Part shown: positions 1 through 5,496 of the stretch, piece after piece
How the letters are laid out: the number at the start of each line of letters is the position of its first letter
How positions within the stretch are numbered: the first letter of the stretch is position 1
Assembly (NCBI GenBank): GCA_900557285.1
Contig: USSJ01000031.1
Coordinates: forward strand, 1-8,930
Length of the DNA stretch: 8,930 nucleotides
Direction of reading: 5' to 3'
Source of the DNA: an uncultured Clostridia bacterium
GTDB lineage: Bacteria > Bacillota > Clostridia > Christensenellales > Borkfalkiaceae
Translations under genes and position numbers: made by a program
Notes under the pieces: model-generated
The model's database searches: none
Seen by the model: only the letters and a program-made list of their open reading frames with translations
What the model was told of the DNA's origin: nothing

Positions 1-167
1 GGGAGGTTTATGAAGTGCAGGCGGGGGAAACGCTTGCGTCTGTCTGCGGAAAGTTTCAGATGACGGAAGCGGAGTTTTCGCGTCTGAACAAGTGTTCCTA
101 TGTGTATCCGACGCAAAAGGTTCTGGTTTTTCATGCGGGCGGGGGAAAAGATACAGAGAGGAAGTAA
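1..167 (+). CDS. C-terminal end of a LysM-domain protein (partial, 5' end outside window)
   Basis: The reading frame is open from position 3 and ends at TAA 165-167, giving 54 visible residues; the start lies upstream of the window. The visible part begins VYEVQAGETLASVCGKF and continues through T-E-A-E-F, then RLN, and ends its conserved part near YPTQKVLVF. This is the LysM pattern: a Y-x-V-x-x-G-E-T-L opening, a K-F before the first helix, L-N after the second helix, and a closing P-x-Q-x-L-x-F strand. LysM modules bind the N-acetylglucosamine backbone of peptidoglycan. A short polar tail (HAGGGKDTERK) follows, so LysM is the last domain. In Clostridia such C-terminal LysM modules occur in cell-wall hydrolases and in spore-envelope proteins such as SafA and SipL; which applies here cannot be told. 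The LysM call is solid; the whole-protein function is unknown. Confidence 0.75.
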   Translation, partial: EVYEVQAGETLASVCGKFQMTEAEFSRLNKCSYVYPTQKVLVFHAGGGKDTERK

Positions 168-194
168 CAGTCAAGCGGGGTAGTTCATATACTG
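166..194 (+). promoter_or_regulatory. Candidate sigma-K-type (late mother-cell) promoter for the gene at 273
   Basis: AACA at 166-169, a 16-nt spacer, then CATATACTG at 186-194. The sigma-K consensus is mACm, 16-17 nt, CATAnnnTA, so only the final A is missed (G at 194). The -10 element also fits sigma-E (CATACAnT) at all but one position, but no good sigma-E -35 lies at the right distance. The -35 overlaps the stop codon of the LysM gene. Transcription would start near position 200, leaving a leader of about 70 nt. Short degenerate consensus, so unproven. Confidence 0.4.
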
Positions 195-203
195 AAATAT
201 AGG

Positions 204-235
204 AAACGCGCGCTCTGAAGGAATCAAAACGCGCG
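204..235 (+). repeat. Repeated AAACGCGCG able to form a CGCGCG stem-loop in the 5' leader
   Basis: AAACGCGCG occurs at 204-212 and again at 227-235. Because CGCGCG is self-complementary, the two copies (207-212 and 230-235) can pair as a 6-bp stem around a 17-nt loop. It sits between the candidate promoter and the ribosome binding site of the gene at 273. No U-tract follows, so it is not a terminator. It could stabilise the 5' end of the message or be chance. Confidence 0.3.
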
Positions 236-272
236 GCGTCTATCTTGAATTTTTACAAATCGGAGGTCAAAT

Positions 273-956
273 ATGTCGTTTTTTTCCAATTTCCAGACGG
301 ATAAATGCCCCGGCCCGATCAACGGCAATCCGCTTAACGGACTGAACGAAAAAGTTTGCATACAGGCGCAACGGGTTTTTGACGCCTGCATCAAGCAAGG
401 GCAGAGCGAAGGGGTTGTTTTGAATATAACAGATCCTGTGCCTTCCAATCCTACATATCCGCTGACGTTTATCAGCGCGCGCAGTACAACTTCTGTGGGG
501 CAGGTGGCGGCGTTCCAGGTAGACCGCCTGCCGGATCGCGCGGGGTGTGCCCGTGTACAGGCAACGGTGAATATTCCCGTCGAGGTAGTCTATACGGATG
601 CCAACGGAACGGAGGGGAAAGCCAATGCCGTCGTAACGGTCAATGAAGATGTTATTTTGTTTGTGCCGCAGCCCTCGATCATGCCCTACGAAGTGCAATG
701 CGTGGTAAGTGCGGTTTCGCCCGAAGGGACGTTCAACACACAGAATAATACGTTTGTGGTGGATCTGTGCACGACGGTGATCCTGAAGATCGTGATCAAC
801 GTGGATCTGCTTGTCCCGTCGTATGGGTATTGCGTCATACCGCCTGCACAGGAGTATACGCAGGAGGTATGTGCGGGATTCTTTGAGTTGCCGCTCTATC
901 CGCAGGGCAATACAAACTGCGGTTGTGGCGGTTGCAACAATAATTGCAACAAGTAA
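273..956 (+). CDS. Conserved clostridial-type cysteine-rich protein, possible spore-envelope component
   Basis: 227 residues. The ATG at 273 has GGAGG at 262-266, 6 nt upstream. There is no signal peptide and no membrane segment. The N-terminal part (about 12-40) has CPGP and EKVCIQAQRVFDACI. The centre (about 63-180) is beta-rich, with PLTFISARST, IPVEVVYTD, DVILFVPQPS, VVSAVSPEGTF and ILKIVINVDLLVPSYGYC; then comes EVCAGFFELPLYP. The tail (212-227) is rich in Asn, Gly and Cys and includes CGCGGCNNNC. There are 12 cysteines in all (12, 29, 39, 92, 143, 166, 187, 200, 216, 218, 221, 225). I recognise the general pattern from hypothetical proteins of Clostridia but know of no assigned function. 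The alternating strands and the IPVEV/PQP motifs recall the SPOCS (DUF3794) domain of spore proteins; this is a resemblance by eye only. The lack of a signal peptide, the cysteine-rich tail and the sigma-K-like promoter fit a coat protein made in the mother cell and disulfide-crosslinked. It is monocistronic, with a terminator directly after. The gene call is firm; the function is inference. Confidence 0.9.
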   Translation: MSFFSNFQTDKCPGPINGNPLNGLNEKVCIQAQRVFDACIKQGQSEGVVLNITDPVPSNPTYPLTFISARSTTSVGQVAAFQVDRLPDRAGCARVQATVNIPVEVVYTDANGTEGKANAVVTVNEDVILFVPQPSIMPYEVQCVVSAVSPEGTFNTQNNTFVVDLCTTVILKIVINVDLLVPSYGYCVIPPAQEYTQEVCAGFFELPLYPQGNTNCGCGGCNNNCNK

Positions 957-971
957 CCGACGCAAATTTTG

Positions 972-1009
972 AAAAAGCCGGTATGCTTTCATATCGGCTT
1001 TTTCTTTTT
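972..1009 (+). terminator. Intrinsic terminator after the cysteine-rich protein gene
   Basis: AAAAAGCCGGTATG (972-985) pairs with CATATCGGCTTTTT (990-1003) around a CTTT loop: a 14-bp stem with one G-U wobble. It runs into T-rich sequence up to 1009 and begins 15 nt after the stop codon at 956. Confidence 0.9.
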
Positions 1010-1217
1010 GGCTGCTTCGTTTGATATTTCCTCGGTCAATATGAGGAAAATAAAAACTGCACTTTAGCATAAGCGACATTTATTGAGAAGTTTATGATGT
1101 TGTATCGGGTATGAGCAAAGCGCAAGAGTGATCGGTGTTTTTGGGAAAAGTTCGGAAGAGATAGAAGAGATAGGATTCAAAGGCGGAAACGGGAAGTTTA
1201 AGGAAGGAGGGTTTTGC
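1010..1217. other. Intergenic stretch without a recognisable gene
   Basis: Both strands were read and no convincing coding sequence was seen. A short inverted repeat, TTTCCTC (1027-1033) with GAGGAAA (1043-1049), makes a 7-bp stem with a 9-nt loop but has no T-run on either strand. No promoter with both elements at correct spacing could be picked for the small gene starting at 1218. Confidence 0.5.
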
Positions 1218-1451
1218 ATGGAAAAAACAGCAAAGAAGTTTTTGACATTTATAAAAAAATATATGGAAGAGTAAGAAAAAGAGCAGAAGGAAGAGGGTAG
1301 GTGCATGATTTGCAAAGGGCCTGCGGAGCCGGGCAAGAAAATATGCGAATGTTGTCTGGAAAGCCTGGTTCTTTGCGATATGGAAAATTATCTGGCGAGA
1401 AAAACAGCGGGTAAAATTTGCGGGGCGAACGGTTCAAACGCTTTTAAATAA
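1218..1451 (+). pseudogene. Small zinc-ribbon protein gene interrupted by an in-frame TAA at 1272-1274
   Basis: ATG 1218 has an excellent Shine-Dalgarno (AAGGAGG, 1204-1210). It encodes MEKTAKKFLTFIKKYMEE and then meets TAA at 1272-1274. The same frame continues open to TAA 1449-1451: first EKEQKEEGR, then CMICKGPAEPGKKICECC, a CxxC-x10-CxxC zinc-ribbon knuckle, then a mostly helical tail (LESLVLCDMENYLARK). The full frame is 77 codons plus the final stop. The first zinc-ligand cysteine (TGC 1302-1304) lies just before the only downstream ATG (1305), and there is no in-frame ATG, GTG or TTG between 1275 and 1304. A 48-residue restart at 1305, with a weaker GAGGG at 1293-1297, would therefore lose one of the four ligands. 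The simplest reading is a recent nonsense mutation (CAA, AAA or GAA to TAA) in a small zinc-binding protein; a sequencing error or two separate peptides are possible. The family is not recognised. Such knuckles bind zinc and often nucleic acid or protein. Confidence 0.5.
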
Positions 1452-1461
1452 AGAAAATTTG

Positions 1462-1470
1462 TGGTACAAT
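1462..1470 (+). promoter_or_regulatory. Extended -10 promoter for the metallophosphoesterase gene
   Basis: TGGTACAAT at 1462-1470 is an extended -10 (TGn followed by TACAAT, 5 of 6 matches to TATAAT). The -35 region 17 bp upstream (TTTTAA, 1442-1447) is poor, as is usual when the TG extension is present. The start site would be near 1477, leaving a leader of about 24 nt. Confidence 0.5.
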
Positions 1471-1500
1471 TTGAAAGAAAAAGTGTAAGGACGGAGCTTC

Positions 1501-2199
1501 ATGAAGATATTTGCGGTCAGTGATCTGCATTTGCCGGGGAATCAGGAAAAGCCTATGGATATATTTGGCGGAAACTGGACGGGGCATTTTGAAAAATTGC
1601 GGGCGGATTGGCTGGACAAAGTGAGTGCGGAGGACGCGGTGCTGCTTGCGGGAGACTTTTGTTGGGCGATGACGTTGGACGATGCGCTTTCCGATCTGAA
1701 GCGGCTGGCGGAATTGCCGGGGAAGAAAATATTGATACGCGGCAATCATGATTATTGGTGGTCGGGGATCACGGCACTGCGGAACAGCGCGCCGGACGAT
1801 ACATTTTATTTCCTTCAGAACGATTGTATGCGGCTGGAAGATTGGGTCATATGCGGGTCGCGCGGCTGGGCATGCCCGGGCAGTGCGGATTATGATGCGT
1901 CGGATGAAAAGATCTATAAACGCGAATGTGAAAGGTTTCGTCTGGCGTTTCGTTGTGTCGGGAAAGAGCGTCGGGAAGGGGACAAGCTTTTGTGCATGAT
2001 CCATTATCCGCCCTTCAATGCGAAAAAAGAGGATTCGGCGTTTACGCAGATGTTTGAAGAACAACGCGCAGATGTCGTTGTATACGGTCATATCCATCAG
2101 AATGCGGGCAGTTATCCGCTTCAATGTGAAAGGAACGGAATACGTTATTATTTGACTTCCTGTGATTTGCTTGGCTTCCGCCTGGCTCAGATCGTTTAG
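1501..2199 (+). CDS. Calcineurin-like metallophosphoesterase (predicted cytosolic phosphohydrolase)
   Basis: 232 residues, complete. All metal-binding motifs of the calcineurin-like phosphoesterase superfamily are present in order: D8-L9-H10, G51-D52, the G81-N-H-D84 box, H168 (in MIHYPPF), and G196-H-I-H199. These would hold two divalent metals and cleave a phosphomonoester or phosphodiester; the substrate cannot be read from the sequence. No signal peptide or membrane segment is seen, so it is cytosolic. The length and the Trp-rich segments (GNWTGHF, DFCWAM, DYWWSG, SRGWACPG) resemble the uncharacterised group COG1768 rather than MutSbcD-type or Icc-type cAMP enzymes; this placement is from memory. 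The ATG at 1501 is preceded by AAGG (1487-1490) and GGAG (1493-1496, only 4 nt away). It has its own promoter and terminator, so it is a single-gene unit, not part of the pyr operon. Confidence 0.93.
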   Translation: MKIFAVSDLHLPGNQEKPMDIFGGNWTGHFEKLRADWLDKVSAEDAVLLAGDFCWAMTLDDALSDLKRLAELPGKKILIRGNHDYWWSGITALRNSAPDDTFYFLQNDCMRLEDWVICGSRGWACPGSADYDASDEKIYKRECERFRLAFRCVGKERREGDKLLCMIHYPPFNAKKEDSAFTQMFEEQRADVVVYGHIHQNAGSYPLQCERNGIRYYLTSCDLLGFRLAQIV

Positions 2200-2285
2200 T
2201 AGACTTGAATCAACTGTTTAAAAGAAATTGGATCTAAATGAAAAAACGCGTGTAAAAAATAAGCGGATAAAAATAAATGATGGAA

Positions 2286-2329
2286 ACGGGCGGCTGTAAA
2301 TGCGATTGCAGCCGCCCGTAAATTTTTTT
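2286..2329 (+). terminator. Strong intrinsic terminator after the metallophosphoesterase gene
   Basis: ACGGGCGGCTG (2286-2296) pairs perfectly with CAGCCGCCCGT (2309-2319); the stem is 11 bp, or 12 with a closing U-G pair. It is followed by AAA and seven T (2323-2329). It lies about 86 nt after the stop codon and insulates the pyr operon from upstream transcription. The stretch 2200-2285 is A/T-rich and holds no gene. Confidence 0.9.
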
Positions 2330-2348
2330 GAAAAGTTTTCTCAGATGC

Positions 2349-2377
2349 TTTACATTGTTTTGTGGGTGTGCTAAAAT
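2349..2377 (+). promoter_or_regulatory. Sigma-A promoter of the pyr operon
   Basis: TTTACA (-35, 2349-2354), exactly 17 bp, then TAAAAT (-10, 2372-2377); each hexamer matches the consensus at 5 of 6 positions. Transcription should start near 2384, just before the leader hairpins, giving an untranslated leader of about 240 nt ahead of pyrR. Confidence 0.85.
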
Positions 2378-2391
2378 AAAAAAAGCAAAAT

Positions 2392-2426
2392 GACTTTAAT
2401 GATTCGGTACGGGATGCCGAAAAGTC
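2392..2426 (+). promoter_or_regulatory. Candidate PyrR-binding hairpin in the pyr leader RNA
   Basis: The lower stem is GACTT (2392-2396) with AAGTC (2422-2426). A 6-nt bulge on the 5' side (TAATGA, 2397-2402) is followed by an upper stem TTCGG (2403-2407) with CCGAA (2417-2421), extended by a U-G and an A-U pair, and closed by loop CGGGA. Bacillus PyrR-binding loops have the same build: a lower stem ending in CUUUAA, a 5' internal loop, and an upper stem capped by a CNGNGA hexaloop. The CUUUAA is present, but the cap is a 5-nt CGGGA and the usual UCC...AGG flanks are missing. Position and architecture support PyrR binding; the loop sequence is atypical. Confidence 0.5.
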
Positions 2427-2516
2427 TTAATAAACGGAAGACAAGGGCGCAGTGCGTCCGTGTTTTGTCGCAAATCGGATTAGGATTTTTCACGCCCGTG
2501 CCCAACGCACGGGCGT
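2424..2516 (+). promoter_or_regulatory. Alternative helices (anti-antiterminator and antiterminator) of the pyr attenuator
   Basis: Hairpin A: GACAA (2440-2444) with TTGTC (2465-2469), capped by GGGCGC (2445-2450) with GCGTCC (2454-2459) around an AGT loop. Hairpin B (antiterminator): CGTCCGTG (2455-2462) pairs fully, with one U-G wobble, to CACGGGCG (2508-2515), which is the right arm of the terminator. A and B share 2455-2459, and B and the terminator share 2508-2515, so the three exclude one another in the way attenuation needs. A further small helix, GTCTT (2424-2428) with AAGAC (2438-2442), competes with both the PyrR hairpin and hairpin A. Pairings are seen directly; the switching is inferred. 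Confidence 0.55.
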
Positions 2517-2522
2517 TTTTTT
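2492..2522 (+). terminator. Leader terminator (attenuator) upstream of pyrR
   Basis: ACGCCCGTGC (2492-2501) pairs with GCACGGGCGT (2507-2516) around CCAAC, a perfect 10-bp G+C-rich stem running into seven T (2516-2522). It lies about 110 nt downstream of the predicted start site and 100 nt ahead of pyrR, where a premature stop would silence the whole operon. It is the off state of the leader. Confidence 0.9.
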
Positions 2523-2621
2523 GTAAACGGAGCGATGTATTTTTGTTTTGCGGAAAATGCTTCGGAGCGGGGAGCAAGCCTGAAAGGGCTGATGGAATGA
2601 ATAAAGCGGAAGGAGAGAAAA

Positions 2622-3176
2622 ATGTCCGAACATGTGATTCTGGATGCGGCGGCGATCGCGCGTATGCTTACGCGGCTTTCGCATGAAGTGGTGGAAAAAA
2701 ACAAAGGGACGGACGGGTTATGCCTGTTGGGGATCCGCCGACGCGGTGAGATCGTAGCGGAGCGTATACGCGCGTTGATCGGCAGGTTTTACGAATGCTT
2801 TCCGCCTTGCGGAGGGATCGATATCGGGATGTATCGGGATGATCTGGTCAGCGGATTTTTTGTTCCGGATGCGCGGATCAACAAACTGGATTTTTCGGTG
2901 GACGGAAAAAATGTCGTGTTGTGCGACGATGTGTTGCACACGGGCAGAAGCGTCCGCGCGGCGATCGAAGCGATCATGGATCTGGGCAGACCTGCGAAGA
3001 TCATGTTGTTGGTATTGTGCGACCGCGGCGGAAAAGAGATGCCTGTGTGTCCGGATTTTGTCGGGAAAAACATTCCTACTTCGCGGCAGGAATTTATAGA
3101 TGTGCGGCTGTGTGAGATCGAAGGTGAAGATTCGCTGGGGATCGTAACCGCACCGGAAACTACGCAAAAATTTTAA
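2622..3176 (+). CDS. pyrR: PyrR, pyrimidine operon attenuation regulator / uracil phosphoribosyltransferase-like
   Basis: 184 residues, normal for the family. It belongs to the type I phosphoribosyltransferase fold. The PRPP-binding motif is VVLCDDVLHTGRS (98-110), including the acidic pair D102-D103. Other family blocks are LGIRRRGEIVAERI (36-49), YRDDL (71-75), DRGGKEMP (134-141) and FVGKNIPTS (146-154). PyrR binds a hairpin in pyr leader RNA when loaded with UMP or UTP and thereby favours the terminator; PRPP opposes this. Many homologues also have weak uracil phosphoribosyltransferase activity. The start at 2622 is set by GGAAGGAGAG just upstream. It is the first gene of the operon, directly after an attenuator, which fits autoregulation. 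pyrB begins 15 nt after its stop. No key residue seems to be missing. Confidence 0.96.
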   Translation: MSEHVILDAAAIARMLTRLSHEVVEKNKGTDGLCLLGIRRRGEIVAERIRALIGRFYECFPPCGGIDIGMYRDDLVSGFFVPDARINKLDFSVDGKNVVLCDDVLHTGRSVRAAIEAIMDLGRPAKIMLLVLCDRGGKEMPVCPDFVGKNIPTSRQEFIDVRLCEIEGEDSLGIVTAPETTQKF

Positions 3177-3191
3177 CGAGAGGTCAATAGA

Positions 3192-4127
3192 ATGATAGGA
3201 AAGGATATGCTCGGGCTGTACGATGCTACGGCCGAGGATATAATGCTGATTCTTGACACGGCTGTGGGGATGAAAAAACTTCTGACCCAGAACCTGAAAA
3301 AGCTTCCGCACTTGCAGGGCAGGACGGTAACGACTCTGTTTTATGAAAACAGTACGCGGACGCGCTGTTCGTTTGAACTGGCGGCGAAATATCTGGGAGC
3401 GGGTACGGTGAATATTTCGGCTTCGTCGAGTTCCGTGCAGAAAGGTGAGACGCTGATCGATACGGGATATACCTTGGATGCGATGAAGAACGATGTGATC
3501 GTGATCCGTCATCCGATGGGCGGAGCGCCGCATCTTCTGGCGCGGAACGTAAAAGCGTCGGTTGTAAACGGCGGAGACGGCATGAACGAGCATCCTACGC
3601 AGGCTCTTCTCGATTTTTCTACCATGCGCGAAAAATTCGGATCGTTCAAGGGATTGAAAGTTGCGATCCTCGGCGATATCAAGCATTCCCGCGTGGCGAA
3701 GAGCAATTTGTTCGGACTTACAAAACTCGGCGCGGAAGTTGTGATGTATTCGCCTGCGACGCTCATGCCGCAGGGAATCGAGCGGCTGGGAGCAAAGGTT
3801 GCAAAATCTCGCGAAGAGGCGCTTGCGGGGGCGAATGTCGTGATGGGGCTTCGCATTCAGTTGGAAAGGATGCACGGCGGATTGTTTCCTTCTCTTTCCG
3901 AATATGCAAAGTATTACGGCGTGGACGAAGAGCATCTGCGCCTGGCGGACAAGGATTGCATTGTCATGCATCCGGGCCCTGTGAACCGTGGGGTTGAGTT
4001 TACGTCGGATGTGATCGATGCCGAAAATTCCAAGATCACCGAACAGGTTTTAAACGGAGTCGCCGTGCGTATGGCGCTGTTGTTCCTGCTCGTCAAAAAC
4101 AGACAGGGAGGCGAGAAAAATGAGTAA
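3192..4127 (+). CDS. pyrB: Aspartate carbamoyltransferase catalytic subunit
   Basis: 311 residues. It catalyses carbamoyl phosphate plus L-aspartate to N-carbamoyl-L-aspartate and phosphate, the first committed pyrimidine step. The carbamoyl-phosphate site motif is S54-T-R-T-R58; the mobile catalytic loop is SSSSVQKGET with K84; R106-H107-P follows; then H134-P-T-Q137, HSRVA (165-169), the aspartate-binding RIQLER (221-226) and HPGPVNRG (260-267). The length and the absence of a neighbouring pyrI suggest a Bacillus-like trimer without the E. coli zinc regulatory subunit, so control would be mainly by transcription. GAGAGG (3178-3183) lies 8 nt before the ATG. Its last 8 nt overlap the start of pyrC, indicating translational coupling. 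There is no fusion or missing residue. Confidence 0.97.
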   Translation: MIGKDMLGLYDATAEDIMLILDTAVGMKKLLTQNLKKLPHLQGRTVTTLFYENSTRTRCSFELAAKYLGAGTVNISASSSSVQKGETLIDTGYTLDAMKNDVIVIRHPMGGAPHLLARNVKASVVNGGDGMNEHPTQALLDFSTMREKFGSFKGLKVAILGDIKHSRVAKSNLFGLTKLGAEVVMYSPATLMPQGIERLGAKVAKSREEALAGANVVMGLRIQLERMHGGLFPSLSEYAKYYGVDEEHLRLADKDCIVMHPGPVNRGVEFTSDVIDAENSKITEQVLNGVAVRMALLFLLVKNRQGGEKNE

Positions 4128-5394
4128 ACTTCTCATAAAGGGCGGTACGGTTGTTTTCCCGACAAAATGTGAGATCTGCGATATATTGACGGATGGTAAG
4201 AAAATAATCAAAATTGCTAAAAATGTTGAAGATAGTGCGGCAAAGGTGATCAATGCAGAGGGAATGCATATTTTTCCGGGGTTGATCGATATGCATGTTC
4301 ATTTGCGCGAACCCGGCTATGAATATAAGGAAGATATTGCGAGCGGGAGCGCGGCGGCGGTGCATGGCGGTTTTACGCAGGTGTGCTGTATGCCGAATAC
4401 GCAGCCGGTGTGTGATAATGCGGCGGTTGTCGGATACATTGCGGCGCGCGGGAAGGAAGTGAATTTGTGTAAAATTCATCCGATCGGTGCGATCACAAAG
4501 GGAGAGCAGGGAGAGCAGCTTGCGGAAATGGGAAAGATGAAAGACGCGGGGGCGGTAGCGGTCAGCGATGACGGCAGGCCTGTTTCCAACGCGCGGATCA
4601 TGCGCCTTGCGATGGAGTATGCTTCCGATTTCGGCCTGATCTGTCTTTCGCATTGCGAGGATAAGGATCTTGTGGACGGCGGAGTCGTCAATGAAGGATA
4701 CAACAGTACTTTGGCCGGAATGAAGGGGATACCCCGTGCGGCGGAAGAGATCATGATCGCGCGCGAGATCATTTTGGCGGAAACGCTCGGAAAGCGCGTG
4801 CATATTTGCCATGTATCGACCAAGGGCGGCGTACAGCTTTTGCGGGAAGCGAAAGCGCGCGGTGTGCAGGTAACGGCGGAAACCTGCCCGCATTATTTTT
4901 CGCTGACGGATGACGTTGTGATGTCGTATGATGCGAATACCAAAGTAAATCCTCCTTTGCGGGAAGCGGAAGACGTGGCGGCGATCCGGGAAGGGCTTCG
5001 CGACGGCACGCTGGATTGTATCGTAACGGATCATGCACCGCATCACAGAGATGAAAAGAATGTGGAATATAATCTGGCGGCTTTCGGGATCAGCGGCATC
5101 GAAACTTCGTTTTCGCTGTCGTACACATACCTTGTAAAGCCAGGAATTTTGACGTTGGAAGAGCTTGCGCGCCGCATGAGTTTGAATCCTGCCAAGATCC
5201 TCGGCCTGGAAGGCGGAGAGATCCGGGAAGGCGGAGTTGCAGATCTGATGATTGCGGACTTGGGAGAGAATTATACGATCGACAGTAAAAAATTTGTTTC
5301 CAAGGGGAAAAACACTCCGTTTAACGGAATGCAGGTTTTTGGAAAGGTGAAATATACGATCGTCGACGGAGCGGTGAAATATAAAGAAAACTGA
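4120..5394 (+). CDS. pyrC: Dihydroorotase (type I, amidohydrolase superfamily)
   Basis: 424 residues, typical of type I dihydroorotases of Gram-positive bacteria (about 425-430). It cyclises N-carbamoyl-L-aspartate to L-dihydroorotate. Metal ligands are visible in order: H59-V-H61 in DMHVHLREPG, the bridging aspartate of the VSDDG block (about D151, which replaces the carbamylated lysine in this class), H178 in LSHCE, H231 in HICHVS, and D304 in TDHAPH. Substrate-contact blocks MPNTQP (91-96) and ETCPHYF (254-260) are intact. The ATG at 4120 overlaps the 3' end of pyrB by 8 nt, and GGGAGG within pyrB serves as ribosome binding site. Allantoinase and dihydropyrimidinase are related, but the motif set and operon position settle the call. 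Confidence 0.97.
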   Translation: MSKLLIKGGTVVFPTKCEICDILTDGKKIIKIAKNVEDSAAKVINAEGMHIFPGLIDMHVHLREPGYEYKEDIASGSAAAVHGGFTQVCCMPNTQPVCDNAAVVGYIAARGKEVNLCKIHPIGAITKGEQGEQLAEMGKMKDAGAVAVSDDGRPVSNARIMRLAMEYASDFGLICLSHCEDKDLVDGGVVNEGYNSTLAGMKGIPRAAEEIMIAREIILAETLGKRVHICHVSTKGGVQLLREAKARGVQVTAETCPHYFSLTDDVVMSYDANTKVNPPLREAEDVAAIREGLRDGTLDCIVTDHAPHHRDEKNVEYNLAAFGISGIETSFSLSYTYLVKPGILTLEELARRMSLNPAKILGLEGGEIREGGVADLMIADLGENYTIDSKKFVSKGKNTPFNGMQVFGKVKYTIVDGAVKYKEN

Positions 5395-5397
5395 TTT

Positions 5398-5463
5398 CGC
5401 GGCTGAGCGGGACTTTCTGCCGCGCGGAGCGGACGGATGGGAAAACGCCGAGGCGAAGCGTTT
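5398..5463 (+). repeat. Two stem-loops in the pyrC-pyrE spacer
   Basis: CGCGGC (5398-5403) pairs with GCCGCG (5419-5424) around 15 nt, and AAACGC (5443-5448) pairs with GCGTTT (5458-5463) around 9 nt. Neither has a T-run, so they are not terminators. They lie in the longest intergenic gap inside the operon (98 nt) and may mark RNA processing or tune pyrE translation. No internal promoter is apparent. Confidence 0.4.
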
Positions 5464-5496
5464 GGAAAGGGAAAACAAACAGGAGAAGTGTTATGA
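5437..5496 (+). CDS. Possible 19-codon small ORF coupled to pyrE
   Basis: ATG 5437 opens a frame for a basic peptide, MGKRRGEAFGKGKQTGEVL, ending at TGA 5494-5496. That stop overlaps the pyrE start codon as ATGA (5493-5496). GGAG at 5426-5429 lies 7 nt before the ATG. The geometry is right for translation and for coupling to pyrE, but the frame is short, partly made of pyrE's own ribosome binding site, and could be chance. Confidence 0.2.
   Translation: MGKRRGEAFGKGKQTGEVL

Noticed and set aside
1027..1049. Inverted repeat TTTCCTC/GAGGAAA as a second terminator
   Set aside because: It has a 9-nt loop and no T-run on either strand; the proper terminator is at 972-1009.
1272..1274. Selenocysteine, pyrrolysine or an altered genetic code to explain the internal stop
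   Set aside because: The codon is TAA, not TGA or TAG, and TAA, TGA and TAG all end complete genes in this window.
2390..2686. A 98-codon + strand frame through the pyr leader, as a possible leader peptide
   Set aside because: There is no Shine-Dalgarno before its ATG. It runs through the PyrR-like hairpin and the terminator and overlaps pyrR. It shows no coding character; RNA-structure attenuation explains the region better.
4093..5478. A 461-codon open frame on the minus strand across pyrC
   Set aside because: It is antisense to an unmistakable dihydroorotase gene, has no family motifs, is compositionally odd (rich in R, H, F) and arises from codon bias on the sense strand. The same applies to minus-strand frames at 2718-3971, 5271-6104, 267-1079, 1444-2124 and 8159-8821.
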